From positions 1 through 64,000 of the forward strand of contig NZ_BBLV01000014.1 in assembly GCF_000971115.1 (NCBI RefSeq): a stretch of DNA of 64,000 nt, given 5' to 3'. Source of the stretch: Demequina gelatinilytica. Lineage in GTDB: Bacteria > Actinomycetota > Actinomycetes > Actinomycetales > Demequinaceae. Position 1 is the first letter of the stretch. Each line of letters begins with the position of its first letter. The position numbers were made by a program, and so were the translations under genes. Under the pieces are notes generated by a model. It was not told the origin of the DNA. It was given only the letters and a program-made list of their open reading frames with translations, and ran no database searches. Positions 1-7,202 of the stretch are shown one piece after another.

Positions 1-72
1 ACCCTGGTAGATGTGGAAAACAACACCAGTTTTCGGCCTGGGGACATCACCCCGCGGGCAGGTGACCCAGGA

Positions 73-654
73 TCAGCCCCAGTACGCGCTCTTGCCCTCA
101 AGCTCCCAGCGCCCGTTGCGCCACTCGAAATCGACCTCGACGTCACCCCAGATCGAGCCGGGCACAGGCCACAGCACGGACAAGGTGCGCCCGTACTCGC
201 TGGAGCGCTCATAGGACTTGGTTCCCCAGGTGCCGAACACGCGCTTCACCTTCCAGTAGGGCATGTTGCGCGACACGCTCCGGAACTCCGACTTGGTCAC
301 CTTGTCGGCCGTCTGCTTGGGATCGAACGTCCACCACACCGACTTCTCGTCGACGATCCACGCCCCGTTCTTGCGGACGAAGTCGATGTCCGCCGACGCG
401 ACGGGGCTCGTCGACGTCGTCACCGCCCACTCTCGGAACTGGTAGCGATTGAGGCTGGTGCTGAACTCGCTGGTCACGGTGCCCCACGAGTCAGCGATGT
501 CCTTGACCTGCTTGAGCGTCATGCCCCGCTTGATCTGCGCGTATTCGTTGCGGTCGATGCTCGGGCTCGAATCCGCAAGCGCGACCGGTCCCGTACCTAC
601 CGCCAGCGCGACGCCCACCACGGCAGCGAGCATCGGCTTGATGAAGTTCTTCAC
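73..654 (-). CDS. Secreted protein with two BLIP/SmpA-like tandem repeats
   Basis: 193 residues beginning at a GTG codon with a clear AGGAGGT ribosome site (661-667) six bases upstream. Residues 1-28 form a Sec signal peptide (basic start, hydrophobic core, ALA cleavage site). The mature part is two repeats about 85 residues apart: EYAQIKRGMTLKQVK near residue 38 and EFRSVSRNMPYWKVK near 123, each followed by a WGT turn and ending in GAWIVDEKSVWW or GRWELEGKSAYW. This resembles the two-domain architecture of the beta-lactamase inhibitor BLIP and of SmpA/OmlA-type domains; whether it inhibits anything is unknown. It is a single gene facing away from the next gene. Confidence 0.7.
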   Translation of the reverse strand: MKNFIKPMLAAVVGVALAVGTGPVALADSSPSIDRNEYAQIKRGMTLKQVKDIADSWGTVTSEFSTSLNRYQFREWAVTTSTSPVASADIDFVRKNGAWIVDEKSVWWTFDPKQTADKVTKSEFRSVSRNMPYWKVKRVFGTWGTKSYERSSEYGRTLSVLWPVPGSIWGDVEVDFEWRNGRWELEGKSAYWG

Positions 655-1119
655 GGCAATACCTCCTGCGCCAGCACCCCCGGCTGATACGCGCGCCCGA
701 ACACGGTCGTGAACCGACGCCGCCTACGCGGTGCTCGAGCATCGAGGAGCGACATGCTCCCTTGGCGACCGTATCGACCTGCGCCGACAACGGCACGGCG
801 TCGACCGGCCCTGCCGCCAGCCCCGGCGGGCGCCTCGCACCACCCGACCCCGGAGACGCAGGAATCCCCGCACGGCCCATGGAACGCACCGCAGGTACCT
901 CAGCGCGAGATCGCCTTCGGTTCCGGTCACCCGCTGGAGAGTTCGTCATCCCGGGACCCATCGCGCGAGCTTGTGTGAATTGTCACACCATGCCGCAAAG
1001 CAGGTCTCGCCCGCCGCCGGCACACGAACACCGCACCACCCCGCCTCGACAGGCACTCGAGTCCGCCTCTTCCCGCGCGCCGCCTGGCGCCCACGCCCGG
1101 GAAGGGCCAAGATGCAGGC
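655..1119. other. 465-bp divergent intergenic region
   Basis: Lies between two divergently transcribed genes. Short open frames on both strands here are Arg/Pro-rich with no family resemblance and no ribosome site, so I see no gene. The notable content is a CRP-like palindrome at 972-987. Confidence 0.5.
972..987. promoter_or_regulatory. CRP-family operator-like palindrome (upstream copy)
   Basis: TGTG-T-GAATTG-TCACA matches the CRP consensus TGTGA-N6-TCACA with one mismatch. It sits 133 bp before the start codon at 1120, in the divergent spacer. A second, perfect match lies 162 bp downstream. The function is inferred from the motif only. Confidence 0.5.
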
Positions 1120-1758
1120 ATGTCATCTGCGCGTGTGATCCATGTCACATGGGACGATGCGGCACGTACCGCCCTCGAAGCCCGCGTCGCACGCGAGAAC
1201 CCGGCCGGGCGCGAGGAGGCCCTGCGCCTCGCAGGCCTGGCCCTCCACCTGTGCACGGAGCACGACGACCACACGGACGAAGCCCGCGCGCTCCTCGACC
1301 GCTCCGTCACGGTCCCCGGCGCAGACCCGCACCCGGGCGCGCGTGAGGCCCTCGCCCAGATCGCGGCGGATCGCGGCGACCGGGCCGGTGCGATCTACCG
1401 CTATCGCGAGCTCCTCACCGAGCACCCGGACGGCGTCGGCACCTCAGGCGGCGTCGAGGTCGCGCTGGCGGAGCTGCTGCTGGACCGCAGCGCGCACGGC
1501 GACGTCGACGAGGCGGTGGACCTGCTCCAGACCTGGCGCAAGCGACGCCCGCTTCACCTCGACACGCTGATGTTCCGGTGGCACGTGGCCCTGATCCGCT
1601 CCGCGGAGGCCGTGGGCGACGAGCGGACGATGCGCACCGCTGCGTCCACGGCGCTGAGCCTCGCGGAGAGCGCCAAGCGTCTGAGCTTCCACCCCGACTT
1701 CCACGAGATCGACACGGACAAGCCCACCCTCAGCTGGCTACGCAGCATCGCGGCGTGA
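1120..1758 (+). CDS. TPR-like hypothetical protein
   Basis: 212 residues, soluble, helix-rich, with no signal peptide. Alternating small and hydrophobic residues (LRLAGLALHLC, REALAQIAADRGDRAGAIYRY, ALAELLLDRS, DEAVDLLQTWRKRRP) suggest tetratricopeptide-like helical hairpins, but I do not recognise a named family. The start at 1120 has only a distant GAAGGG. A GTG at 1135 is an alternative, and it falls inside a perfect CRP-type palindrome, so binding there could block the start region. The next gene begins 34 bp downstream. Confidence 0.65.
   Translation: MSSARVIHVTWDDAARTALEARVARENPAGREEALRLAGLALHLCTEHDDHTDEARALLDRSVTVPGADPHPGAREALAQIAADRGDRAGAIYRYRELLTEHPDGVGTSGGVEVALAELLLDRSAHGDVDEAVDLLQTWRKRRPLHLDTLMFRWHVALIRSAEAVGDERTMRTAASTALSLAESAKRLSFHPDFHEIDTDKPTLSWLRSIAA
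1134..1149. promoter_or_regulatory. Perfect CRP-family palindrome TGTGA-N6-TCACA
   Basis: TGTGA-TCCATG-TCACA is an exact match to the CRP consensus. It overlaps codons 5-10 of the TPR-like gene, or the start itself if translation begins at GTG 1135. In DNA this GC-rich an exact match is unlikely by chance, and the near-match at 972-987 lies close by. Confidence 0.5.
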
Positions 1759-1792
1759 CATCACGCCGGAGAGGCCCGGCTACCCTGCCTAG

Positions 1793-2446
1793 GTGACCTC
1801 CGACGCCGACCTCCCCTCCACCATCGCGGAGCCGGTCGAGCACACGCTCGAGATCAAGCGCTCGATCTTCCTCACCCATCTCGCGCCGGTCGCCTCGATG
1901 GAGGAGGCGGACGCGATCATCGCCCGGATCCGCAAGGAGCGGTGGGACGCGCGCCACCACTGCGTCGCGATGGTGCTGGGCACGCACGCCGACCGCCAGC
2001 GCTCGAGCGACGACGGCGAGCCCGCCGGCACCGCAGGAGTGCCGATGCTCGAGGTCCTGAGACGCCGCGAGGTCACCGACGTCGTCGCGATCGTGAGCCG
2101 TTGGTTCGGTGGTGTCCTCCTGGGCGCGGGCGGCCTGGTCCGCGCCTACACCGCCGCGGTCGCGGAGACGCTCGACGTCGCCCGCCCCGTGCACCGGAGG
2201 CGCCTCACCGCCGTCACGCTCGACGTGCCGCACGCCGAGGCGGGCCGCCTGCTCGCCTTCTGCCACACCTGGGTCGCGGCTCATGCGGGCACCCTGGCGG
2301 AGCCGGAGTACGGCGCCATGGCGCGGCTCGTCGTCCGCGTGCCGCCGGCGGACGTGGCGACCTTCGATGCCGACCTGGCAGCGGCGACCGCGGGCGCGAT
2401 CACGCCGCACCACGGCGGGACCATGGTGGTCGACATCCCCGCCTGA
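1793..2446 (+). CDS. yigZ: YigZ/IMPACT family protein
   Basis: 217 residues, the usual length of YigZ/IMPACT proteins. The family core is plain: SSDDGEPAGTAGVPML around residues 65-80, then VAIVSRWFGGVLLGAGGLVR. A C-terminal ferredoxin-like domain follows (from about residue 140). The family is soluble; the eukaryotic relative IMPACT regulates the GCN2 kinase, while the bacterial role is unclear. The start is GTG with a -10-like TACCCT at 1781-1786 and only six bases between, so the message is probably leaderless. The gene converges on the small membrane-protein gene, with stops 5 bp apart. Confidence 0.9.
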   Translation: MTSDADLPSTIAEPVEHTLEIKRSIFLTHLAPVASMEEADAIIARIRKERWDARHHCVAMVLGTHADRQRSSDDGEPAGTAGVPMLEVLRRREVTDVVAIVSRWFGGVLLGAGGLVRAYTAAVAETLDVARPVHRRRLTAVTLDVPHAEAGRLLAFCHTWVAAHAGTLAEPEYGAMARLVVRVPPADVATFDADLAAATAGAITPHHGGTMVVDIPA

Positions 2447-2451
2447 GATGC

Positions 2452-2631
2452 CTACGTGTTGAGGAACGCGAAGATGTCGTAGATGAGGAACGCGGGCCAC
2501 ACGAGCGCCTGCAGCAACGCGCCTACGTGCTCCCAGAAGCCGTCGGCCTGGTTCCAGAACCACACCGCAGAGCCGATCATCGCGAGGAAGTACCCGCCGC
2601 CACCCGCGGCCGCACCTGTGTTGCTCGCCAT
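2452..2631 (-). CDS. Small membrane protein (59 aa)
   Basis: Sixty codons from ATG 2631 to TAG 2452. A Gly/Ala-rich start (MASNTGAAAGGGG) leads into a hydrophobic segment (YFLAMIGSAVWFW), a short NQADGFWEH linker and a second one (LLQALVWPAFLIYDIFAFL), so two membrane passes are likely. A G-rich stretch lies before the start and a GATAAT -10 at 2672-2677. Similar WFW...FW...WPAFL(I/V)Y proteins occur in other Micrococcales, from memory; no function is known. Confidence 0.75.
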   Translation of the reverse strand: MASNTGAAAGGGGYFLAMIGSAVWFWNQADGFWEHVGALLQALVWPAFLIYDIFAFLNT

Positions 2632-2671
2632 GCCACACCCCCCTGTCGGATCATCGGGGACCCGACTCCTG

Positions 2672-2677
2672 ATTATC
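2672..2677 (-). promoter_or_regulatory. -10 element GATAAT for the small membrane-protein gene
   Basis: GATAAT on the minus strand, within the palindrome CCTGATTATCAGG (2669-2681), 40 bases before the ATG at 2631. It is one of the most AT-rich hexamers in this region. No clear -35 is visible. Confidence 0.4.
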
Positions 2678-2751
2678 AGGCGCCGCCGCGCGCCGCAACG
2701 GGACGATGCGTGGGCGGCGCAAACGGCGCGCGCGGCCGGGCGGTCCCCGCG

Positions 2752-3750
2752 TCAGACCGGCCGGGTGTGCTCCATCGCGGCATGCGTCATCGACGAGAGC
2801 CGCGACAGGCATCGCAGGTACTTCTTGCGGTACCCGCCCCGCAGCATCTCGGGGGTGAACACGGTGTCCAGCGGCGAGCCGGACGCGGCCAGCACAGCGT
2901 CGCGGTCGTAGAGCCGGTCCACGAGCGCCACCACTCGGAGCGCCTGGTTCTGGTCGTCGAGCGGCCCCACGTCGGTGACGGCCAGCGCGGCGATCCCGTC
3001 GACGTAAGCGCCGTAGCGGGAAGGATGCACCTGGGTGAGGTCCTGGAGCAGGTCGGGCCACGCCACCTGAGCGCCGCGCGGCGCGCCCGCCACCGCGGCG
3101 ACCACCTCCGCGGACGCCGGCGGCGGGAAGTCCAGCTCCCCGCGGTGGCGGTAGTCGGGCCCGTCGATCCGGACCGTGGTGAAGACCCGGGCCACCGTCT
3201 GGACCTCGCGCTGGAAGTCCTCCGACGCGAAGCGCCCCTCCCCCAGCGCGTCGGGCAGCGTGTTCGACGTCGCCGCGACGCATACGCCCGCGTCGGTGAG
3301 CTCGCGCATGAGCCGCGCCATGATCAGGGTGTCGCCGGGGTCGTCGAGCTCGAACTCGTCGATGCACACCACGGCGAACGTCGACAGCGCCTCACGGGCG
3401 GCGATGAAGCCGAGCGCGCCCACCAGGTTGGTGTACTCGACGAACGTCCCGAACACGGCGCGCGACGGCCCGAGCGCATGCGCGAGCGACGTGAGCAGGT
3501 GCGTCTTGCCTACTCCGAAGCCGCCGTCCAGGTACAGCCCGGCACCGGGACCCTTGCGTGCCCGCAGCCGCCGCAGATGAGGCGCCGCGAAGTCGCGCAC
3601 GGCCGCCAGCGCGGCCGCCTGCGACGGATGCTCGGGATCGGGCACGTACGTCGAGAACGACGCCTGCCCGAAGTGCGGCGGCGGCACCAGCCCCGCGATG
3701 AGGTCCTCGGGAGCGACCACGGGCCGACGCCCGATCAGCTGGAGGGTCAC
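2752..3750 (-). CDS. zapE: ZapE/AFG1-type AAA+ ATPase
   Basis: 332 residues with Walker A GGFGVGKTH (about 77-85), Walker B VVCIDEFELDD and a sensor-like ATSNTLP, characteristic of ZapE/AFG1. The E. coli member acts at the division ring; here that role is inferred. The GTG at 3750 is chosen because GGGGAG lies just upstream and the homology begins there; a longer frame would run into gnd. It lies 70 bp downstream of gnd, beyond a strong terminator, on the same strand. Confidence 0.88.
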   Translation of the reverse strand: MTLQLIGRRPVVAPEDLIAGLVPPPHFGQASFSTYVPDPEHPSQAAALAAVRDFAAPHLRRLRARKGPGAGLYLDGGFGVGKTHLLTSLAHALGPSRAVFGTFVEYTNLVGALGFIAAREALSTFAVVCIDEFELDDPGDTLIMARLMRELTDAGVCVAATSNTLPDALGEGRFASEDFQREVQTVARVFTTVRIDGPDYRHRGELDFPPPASAEVVAAVAGAPRGAQVAWPDLLQDLTQVHPSRYGAYVDGIAALAVTDVGPLDDQNQALRVVALVDRLYDRDAVLAASGSPLDTVFTPEMLRGGYRKKYLRCLSRLSSMTHAAMEHTRPV

Positions 3751-3770
3751 CGGAGGCTCCCCGAGACGGC

Positions 3771-3804
3771 GCGAGGCGCGCCGGGGAACCCCAGCGCGCC
3801 TCGC
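3771..3804 (-). terminator. Hairpin terminator after gnd
   Basis: Perfect 11-bp stem GCGAGGCGCGC/GCGCGCCTCGC enclosing a further GGGG-AA-CCCC stem, 17 bp after the gnd stop. No T-run follows, as is common in actinobacteria. It separates gnd from zapE. Confidence 0.7.
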
Positions 3805-3820
3805 ATCGTCATCCGTGCGC

Positions 3821-5257
3821 TCAGGCCTCGACCTCGGTGCGGTCGCCCGACCACAGCGTGTGGAACGTGCCGTCACGGTCGACGCGCTTGTAGGTGTGCG
3901 CGCCGAAGAAGTCGCGCTGTCCCTGGATCAGCGCGGCCGGCAGGCGCTCGGCGCGCAGCGAGTCGTAGTACGCGAGCGACGAGCCGAAGGCGGGCGCCGG
4001 CACGCCGGTGAGGGCGGCCTGCGCGACCACGCGGCGCCATGCACCCACGCCGCCGGCGATCTCGTCCGAGAAGTACGGGTCGACCAGGAGCGTGGGCAGG
4101 TCTGCATCACGCGTGAACGCGTCGGTGATGCGGTCGAGGAAGCGCGCGCGGATGATGCAGCCCGCACGCCAGATCTTCGCCATGTCGCCCAGCGTGATGT
4201 CCCAGCCGAACTCCTCGGACGCGGCACGGATCTGGTCGAAGCCCTGCGCGTACGCGACCACCTTGGACGCGTAGAGCGCGAGGCGCACGTCCTCGACGAA
4301 GCCCTCGCGGTTGTTGATGTGGAAGTCGCCGGTCGACGCGGTCAGCACATTGCGCGCGGCCGCGCGCTGCGACACCTGCGAGGAGATCGCGCGGGCGAAC
4401 GTCGCCTCGGCGATGCCGGTGACGGGGACGCCCAGGTCGAGCGCGGACTTCACGGTCCAGCGACCGGTGCCCTTCTGGCCCGCCTCGTCCTTGATGACGT
4501 CGACCAGCGCCTTGCCGGTGATCGCGTCGGTCTGACGCAGCACCTCGGCGGTGATCTCGATGAGGAAGGACTCGAGGTCGCCCTGGTTCCACTCGGCGAA
4601 GATGTCCGCGATCTCCGCGGGCTCGAGGTCGAGCCCCGTGCGCAGGAGGTCGTAGGCCTCACCGATGAGCTGCATGTCGGCGTACTCGATGCCGTTGTGG
4701 ACCATCTTGACGAAGTGGCCGGCGCCATCGGGGCCGATGTGCACGCAGCACGGCGTGCCGTCCTCCGCCTTCGCGGCGATCTTCTCGAGGATCGGGCCGA
4801 GCGTCACGTACGACTCGGCCGGGCCGCCGGGCATGATCGACGGGCCGAGCAGCGCACCCTCCTCGCCGCCGGACACGCCGGATCCCACGAAGTGGAGGCC
4901 CTTGGCCGCAAGGTCCTTCTCGCGGCGCATCGTGTCCGTGTAGAGCGCGTTGCCCGCATCGACGATGATGTCGCCCTGCTCGAGCAGACCCGTGAGCTGG
5001 TCGATGACCGCATCGGTCGGGCCGCCTGCCTGCACCATGACGACCACGGTGCGGGGCTTCTGGAGCGACGCGACGAAGTCCTCGAGCGTCTCGGAGCCGA
5101 TGAAGGTGCCCTCGTCGCCGTGCTCCTCCAGGAGCGAGTGCATCTTCTGGGGCGAGCGGTTGTGCACCGCGACCGTGAAGCCGTTGCGAGCGAAGTTGCG
5201 GGCCAGGTTGCGCCCCATGACCGCAAGTCCGGTCACACCGATCTGAGCAAGCGCCAT
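3821..5257 (-). CDS. gnd: 6-phosphogluconate dehydrogenase, decarboxylating
   Basis: 478 residues, the length of the long (GndA) class. It oxidises and decarboxylates 6-phosphogluconate to ribulose 5-phosphate in the cytosolic pentose phosphate pathway. Visible: N-terminal Rossmann GVTGLAVMGRNLA, IIVDAGNALYTDT (97-109), substrate loop VGSGVSGGEEGALLGPS (124-140) and catalytic KMVHN with K184, H187 and N188. NADP specificity is likely from NRS after the second strand. A GAAGGA ribosome site precedes the ATG. It is followed by a strong terminator, so it probably forms its own unit. Confidence 0.97.
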   Translation of the reverse strand: MALAQIGVTGLAVMGRNLARNFARNGFTVAVHNRSPQKMHSLLEEHGDEGTFIGSETLEDFVASLQKPRTVVVMVQAGGPTDAVIDQLTGLLEQGDIIVDAGNALYTDTMRREKDLAAKGLHFVGSGVSGGEEGALLGPSIMPGGPAESYVTLGPILEKIAAKAEDGTPCCVHIGPDGAGHFVKMVHNGIEYADMQLIGEAYDLLRTGLDLEPAEIADIFAEWNQGDLESFLIEITAEVLRQTDAITGKALVDVIKDEAGQKGTGRWTVKSALDLGVPVTGIAEATFARAISSQVSQRAAARNVLTASTGDFHINNREGFVEDVRLALYASKVVAYAQGFDQIRAASEEFGWDITLGDMAKIWRAGCIIRARFLDRITDAFTRDADLPTLLVDPYFSDEIAGGVGAWRRVVAQAALTGVPAPAFGSSLAYYDSLRAERLPAALIQGQRDFFGAHTYKRVDRDGTFHTLWSGDRTEVEA

Positions 5258-5357
5258 CGTCCATCCTTCTCGTTCCGGGGATACCCGGCCCAGCCTAGAC
5301 GCTCACGGTGCGCGTGGCGTACGTCCCGCCTGGAGGAGCCGGGCTTAGGCTCCGACT

Positions 5358-5912
5358 ATGGCCAGCGACCTCGACTCGGCGCCCGCGGATTTCCGGGCCG
5401 CGCTGCTGTCGCTTCGTGACGCCCCCACGCATCCCGCCGTGCGCCTCGCGGAGGTCCCGGCCCCCCATCGCATCGCTCCGTTCGCGGCCGCGGTGCAGGG
5501 CGAGGTGGACGGCGCCGAGGCCTCGGGCCGGTTCGTCATCCTGCACGATCCCGACGGCCAGCCCGCCTGGGACGGGACGATGCGCATCGTCGCCCTGGTG
5601 AAGGCCGTCGCCGATCCCGAGGTCGGGCGCGACGACCTCTGGGGTGCGGTCGCGTGGTCATGGCTCACGGAGGCCCTCGCGAGCGCACCTCACCACGCTC
5701 GCGGCGGTACCGTGACCAAGGTGACCTCCGAGTCGTTCGGCGAGCTGGCCGAGCGTCCCGGCGAGGTCTCGATCGAGCTACGGGCGTCCTGGACGCCCAC
5801 CACCACCGATCTGGCGCCGCACATCGCGGCCTGGACGGAACTCATGGCGGCATGCGCGGGCGTCCCTCCGACGCAGGACGGGGTGCGTGCGCTGCCGGGA
5901 AGGACCCTGTGA
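5358..5912 (+). CDS. DUF3000 family protein
   Basis: 184 residues, cytosolic, matching the actinobacterial DUF3000 family (FRAALLSLRDAP at the start, WDGTMRIVALVKAVADPE in the middle, DDLWGAVAWSWLTEAL after it). The function is unknown. The family is typically encoded directly before RNase D, as here: stop and next start overlap in GTGA. A -10-like TAGGCT (5346-5351) lies six bases before the ATG with no ribosome site, so the transcript is probably leaderless. Confidence 0.88.
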   Translation: MASDLDSAPADFRAALLSLRDAPTHPAVRLAEVPAPHRIAPFAAAVQGEVDGAEASGRFVILHDPDGQPAWDGTMRIVALVKAVADPEVGRDDLWGAVAWSWLTEALASAPHHARGGTVTKVTSESFGELAERPGEVSIELRASWTPTTTDLAPHIAAWTELMAACAGVPPTQDGVRALPGRTL

Positions 5913-7186
5913 CCGAGCCGACCACCGCATCGTCCACCGAGGACGATGCGATCACGCCCATCCCTCTGACCGAGCCCGAGGGCGGCGTCCCCCCGATCAT
6001 CGACACACCCGAGGCGCTCGCGGCGGCCTGCGCCGCCTTCGCGGCGGGCACGGGACCCGTCGCGGCCGATGCGGAGCGCGCCTCGGGCTTCCGGTACGGC
6101 CAGGGCACCTACCTCGCGCAGTTCAAGCGCGCGGGTGCCGGGATCGCGCTCATCGACACGGCGGCGCTCCCTGACCTCTCGACGTTCGGCGCGGCGCTCG
6201 GCGACGCGGAGTGGGTGTTCCACGCCGCGAGCCAGGACCTGCCGGGCATGCGCGAGCTCGGGATGACGCCCGCACGCGTCTTCGACACGGAGCTGGGCGC
6301 GCGCATCCTGGGGTGGCCGCGTGTGGGGCTGGCCGCCGTGGTCGAGCGCGAGCTCGGCTTCGCGCTCGCGAAGGAGCACTCCGCGCAGGACTGGTCCACA
6401 CGCCCCCTCCCCCACGACTGGCTCGTCTACGCGGCGCTCGACGTCGAGGTGCTCCTCGACCTCCGCGAACGGCTCGGCGCGCATCTCGAGGCCGCGGGCA
6501 AGCTCGCATGGGCGGAGCAGGAGTTCGAGGCCGTGCGCCTCGCTCCTCCTCCGGAGCCGCGCGAGGAGCCGTGGCGTCGCACCTCGGGCTGCCACCAGGT
6601 CCGTGACCCGCGGGGGCTCGCGATCGTGCGCTCCCTGTGGGAGGCGCGCGACAAGGAGGCCCGCCGGAGGGACATCTCCCCGGGTCGCGTGCTGCGCGAT
6701 CAGGCGATCGTGGCGGCCGCCATGGCGAAGCCCGCGTCGCTCGACGCGCTCCTGGGCGTGCGAGAGTTCCAGTCGAAGGGCACCAAGCGTCGTGCGCCGC
6801 AGTGGTACACGGCCATCGAGAAGGCCATGGCGCTGACCGAGCGGGAGCTTCCCGCGCGGCGCGCCCCTGCCGGCGACGGCCCGCCGCAGCAGCGTGTGTG
6901 GAAGGACAAGCGCCCCGAGGCCTTCGCCCGGCTCGGCGCCGCGCGCGAACGCATCGCGGCCCTGGTCGAGACCCACGAGGTCCCCGCGGAGAACCTGCTC
7001 CAGCCAGACGCCATGCGGCGCACGTGCTGGGAGTACACGGGAGGCGGCGAGGCCTGGATCCGCGACTTCCTCGCCTCCCGCGGCGCGCGCCCGTGGCAGA
7101 TCGACCTCACCGCGCCCGAGCTCGCCGCCGCCTTCATCGAGGCACAGGCCGCCGCGGCGGAGGCTCAGGAGGCGCCCGAGGGCTGA
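5909..7186 (+). CDS. rnd: Ribonuclease D family 3'-5' exoribonuclease with HRDC domain
   Basis: 425 residues from a GTG overlapping the DUF3000 stop by four bases, with GGGAAGGA upstream. The DEDDy nuclease motifs are present: PVAADAERASGF (usually DxE), FHAASQDLPGM, and YAALDVEVLLDLRERL with catalytic Tyr and Asp. An HRDC domain follows around residues 230-310 (ISPGRVLRDQAIVAAA) and a second HRDC-like segment completes it. It likely trims structured RNA. An N-terminal acidic tail precedes the nuclease domain. It forms a two-gene operon with the DUF3000 gene. Confidence 0.9.
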   Translation: MTEPTTASSTEDDAITPIPLTEPEGGVPPIIDTPEALAAACAAFAAGTGPVAADAERASGFRYGQGTYLAQFKRAGAGIALIDTAALPDLSTFGAALGDAEWVFHAASQDLPGMRELGMTPARVFDTELGARILGWPRVGLAAVVERELGFALAKEHSAQDWSTRPLPHDWLVYAALDVEVLLDLRERLGAHLEAAGKLAWAEQEFEAVRLAPPPEPREEPWRRTSGCHQVRDPRGLAIVRSLWEARDKEARRRDISPGRVLRDQAIVAAAMAKPASLDALLGVREFQSKGTKRRAPQWYTAIEKAMALTERELPARRAPAGDGPPQQRVWKDKRPEAFARLGAARERIAALVETHEVPAENLLQPDAMRRTCWEYTGGGEAWIRDFLASRGARPWQIDLTAPELAAAFIEAQAAAAEAQEAPEG

Positions 7187-7202
7187 TCGCGCCGGAGCAG
7201 CG

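Noticed and set aside
709..978. Short + and - open frames in the first divergent spacer
   Set aside because: Arg/Pro-rich, no start signals, and they overlap the likely regulatory region.
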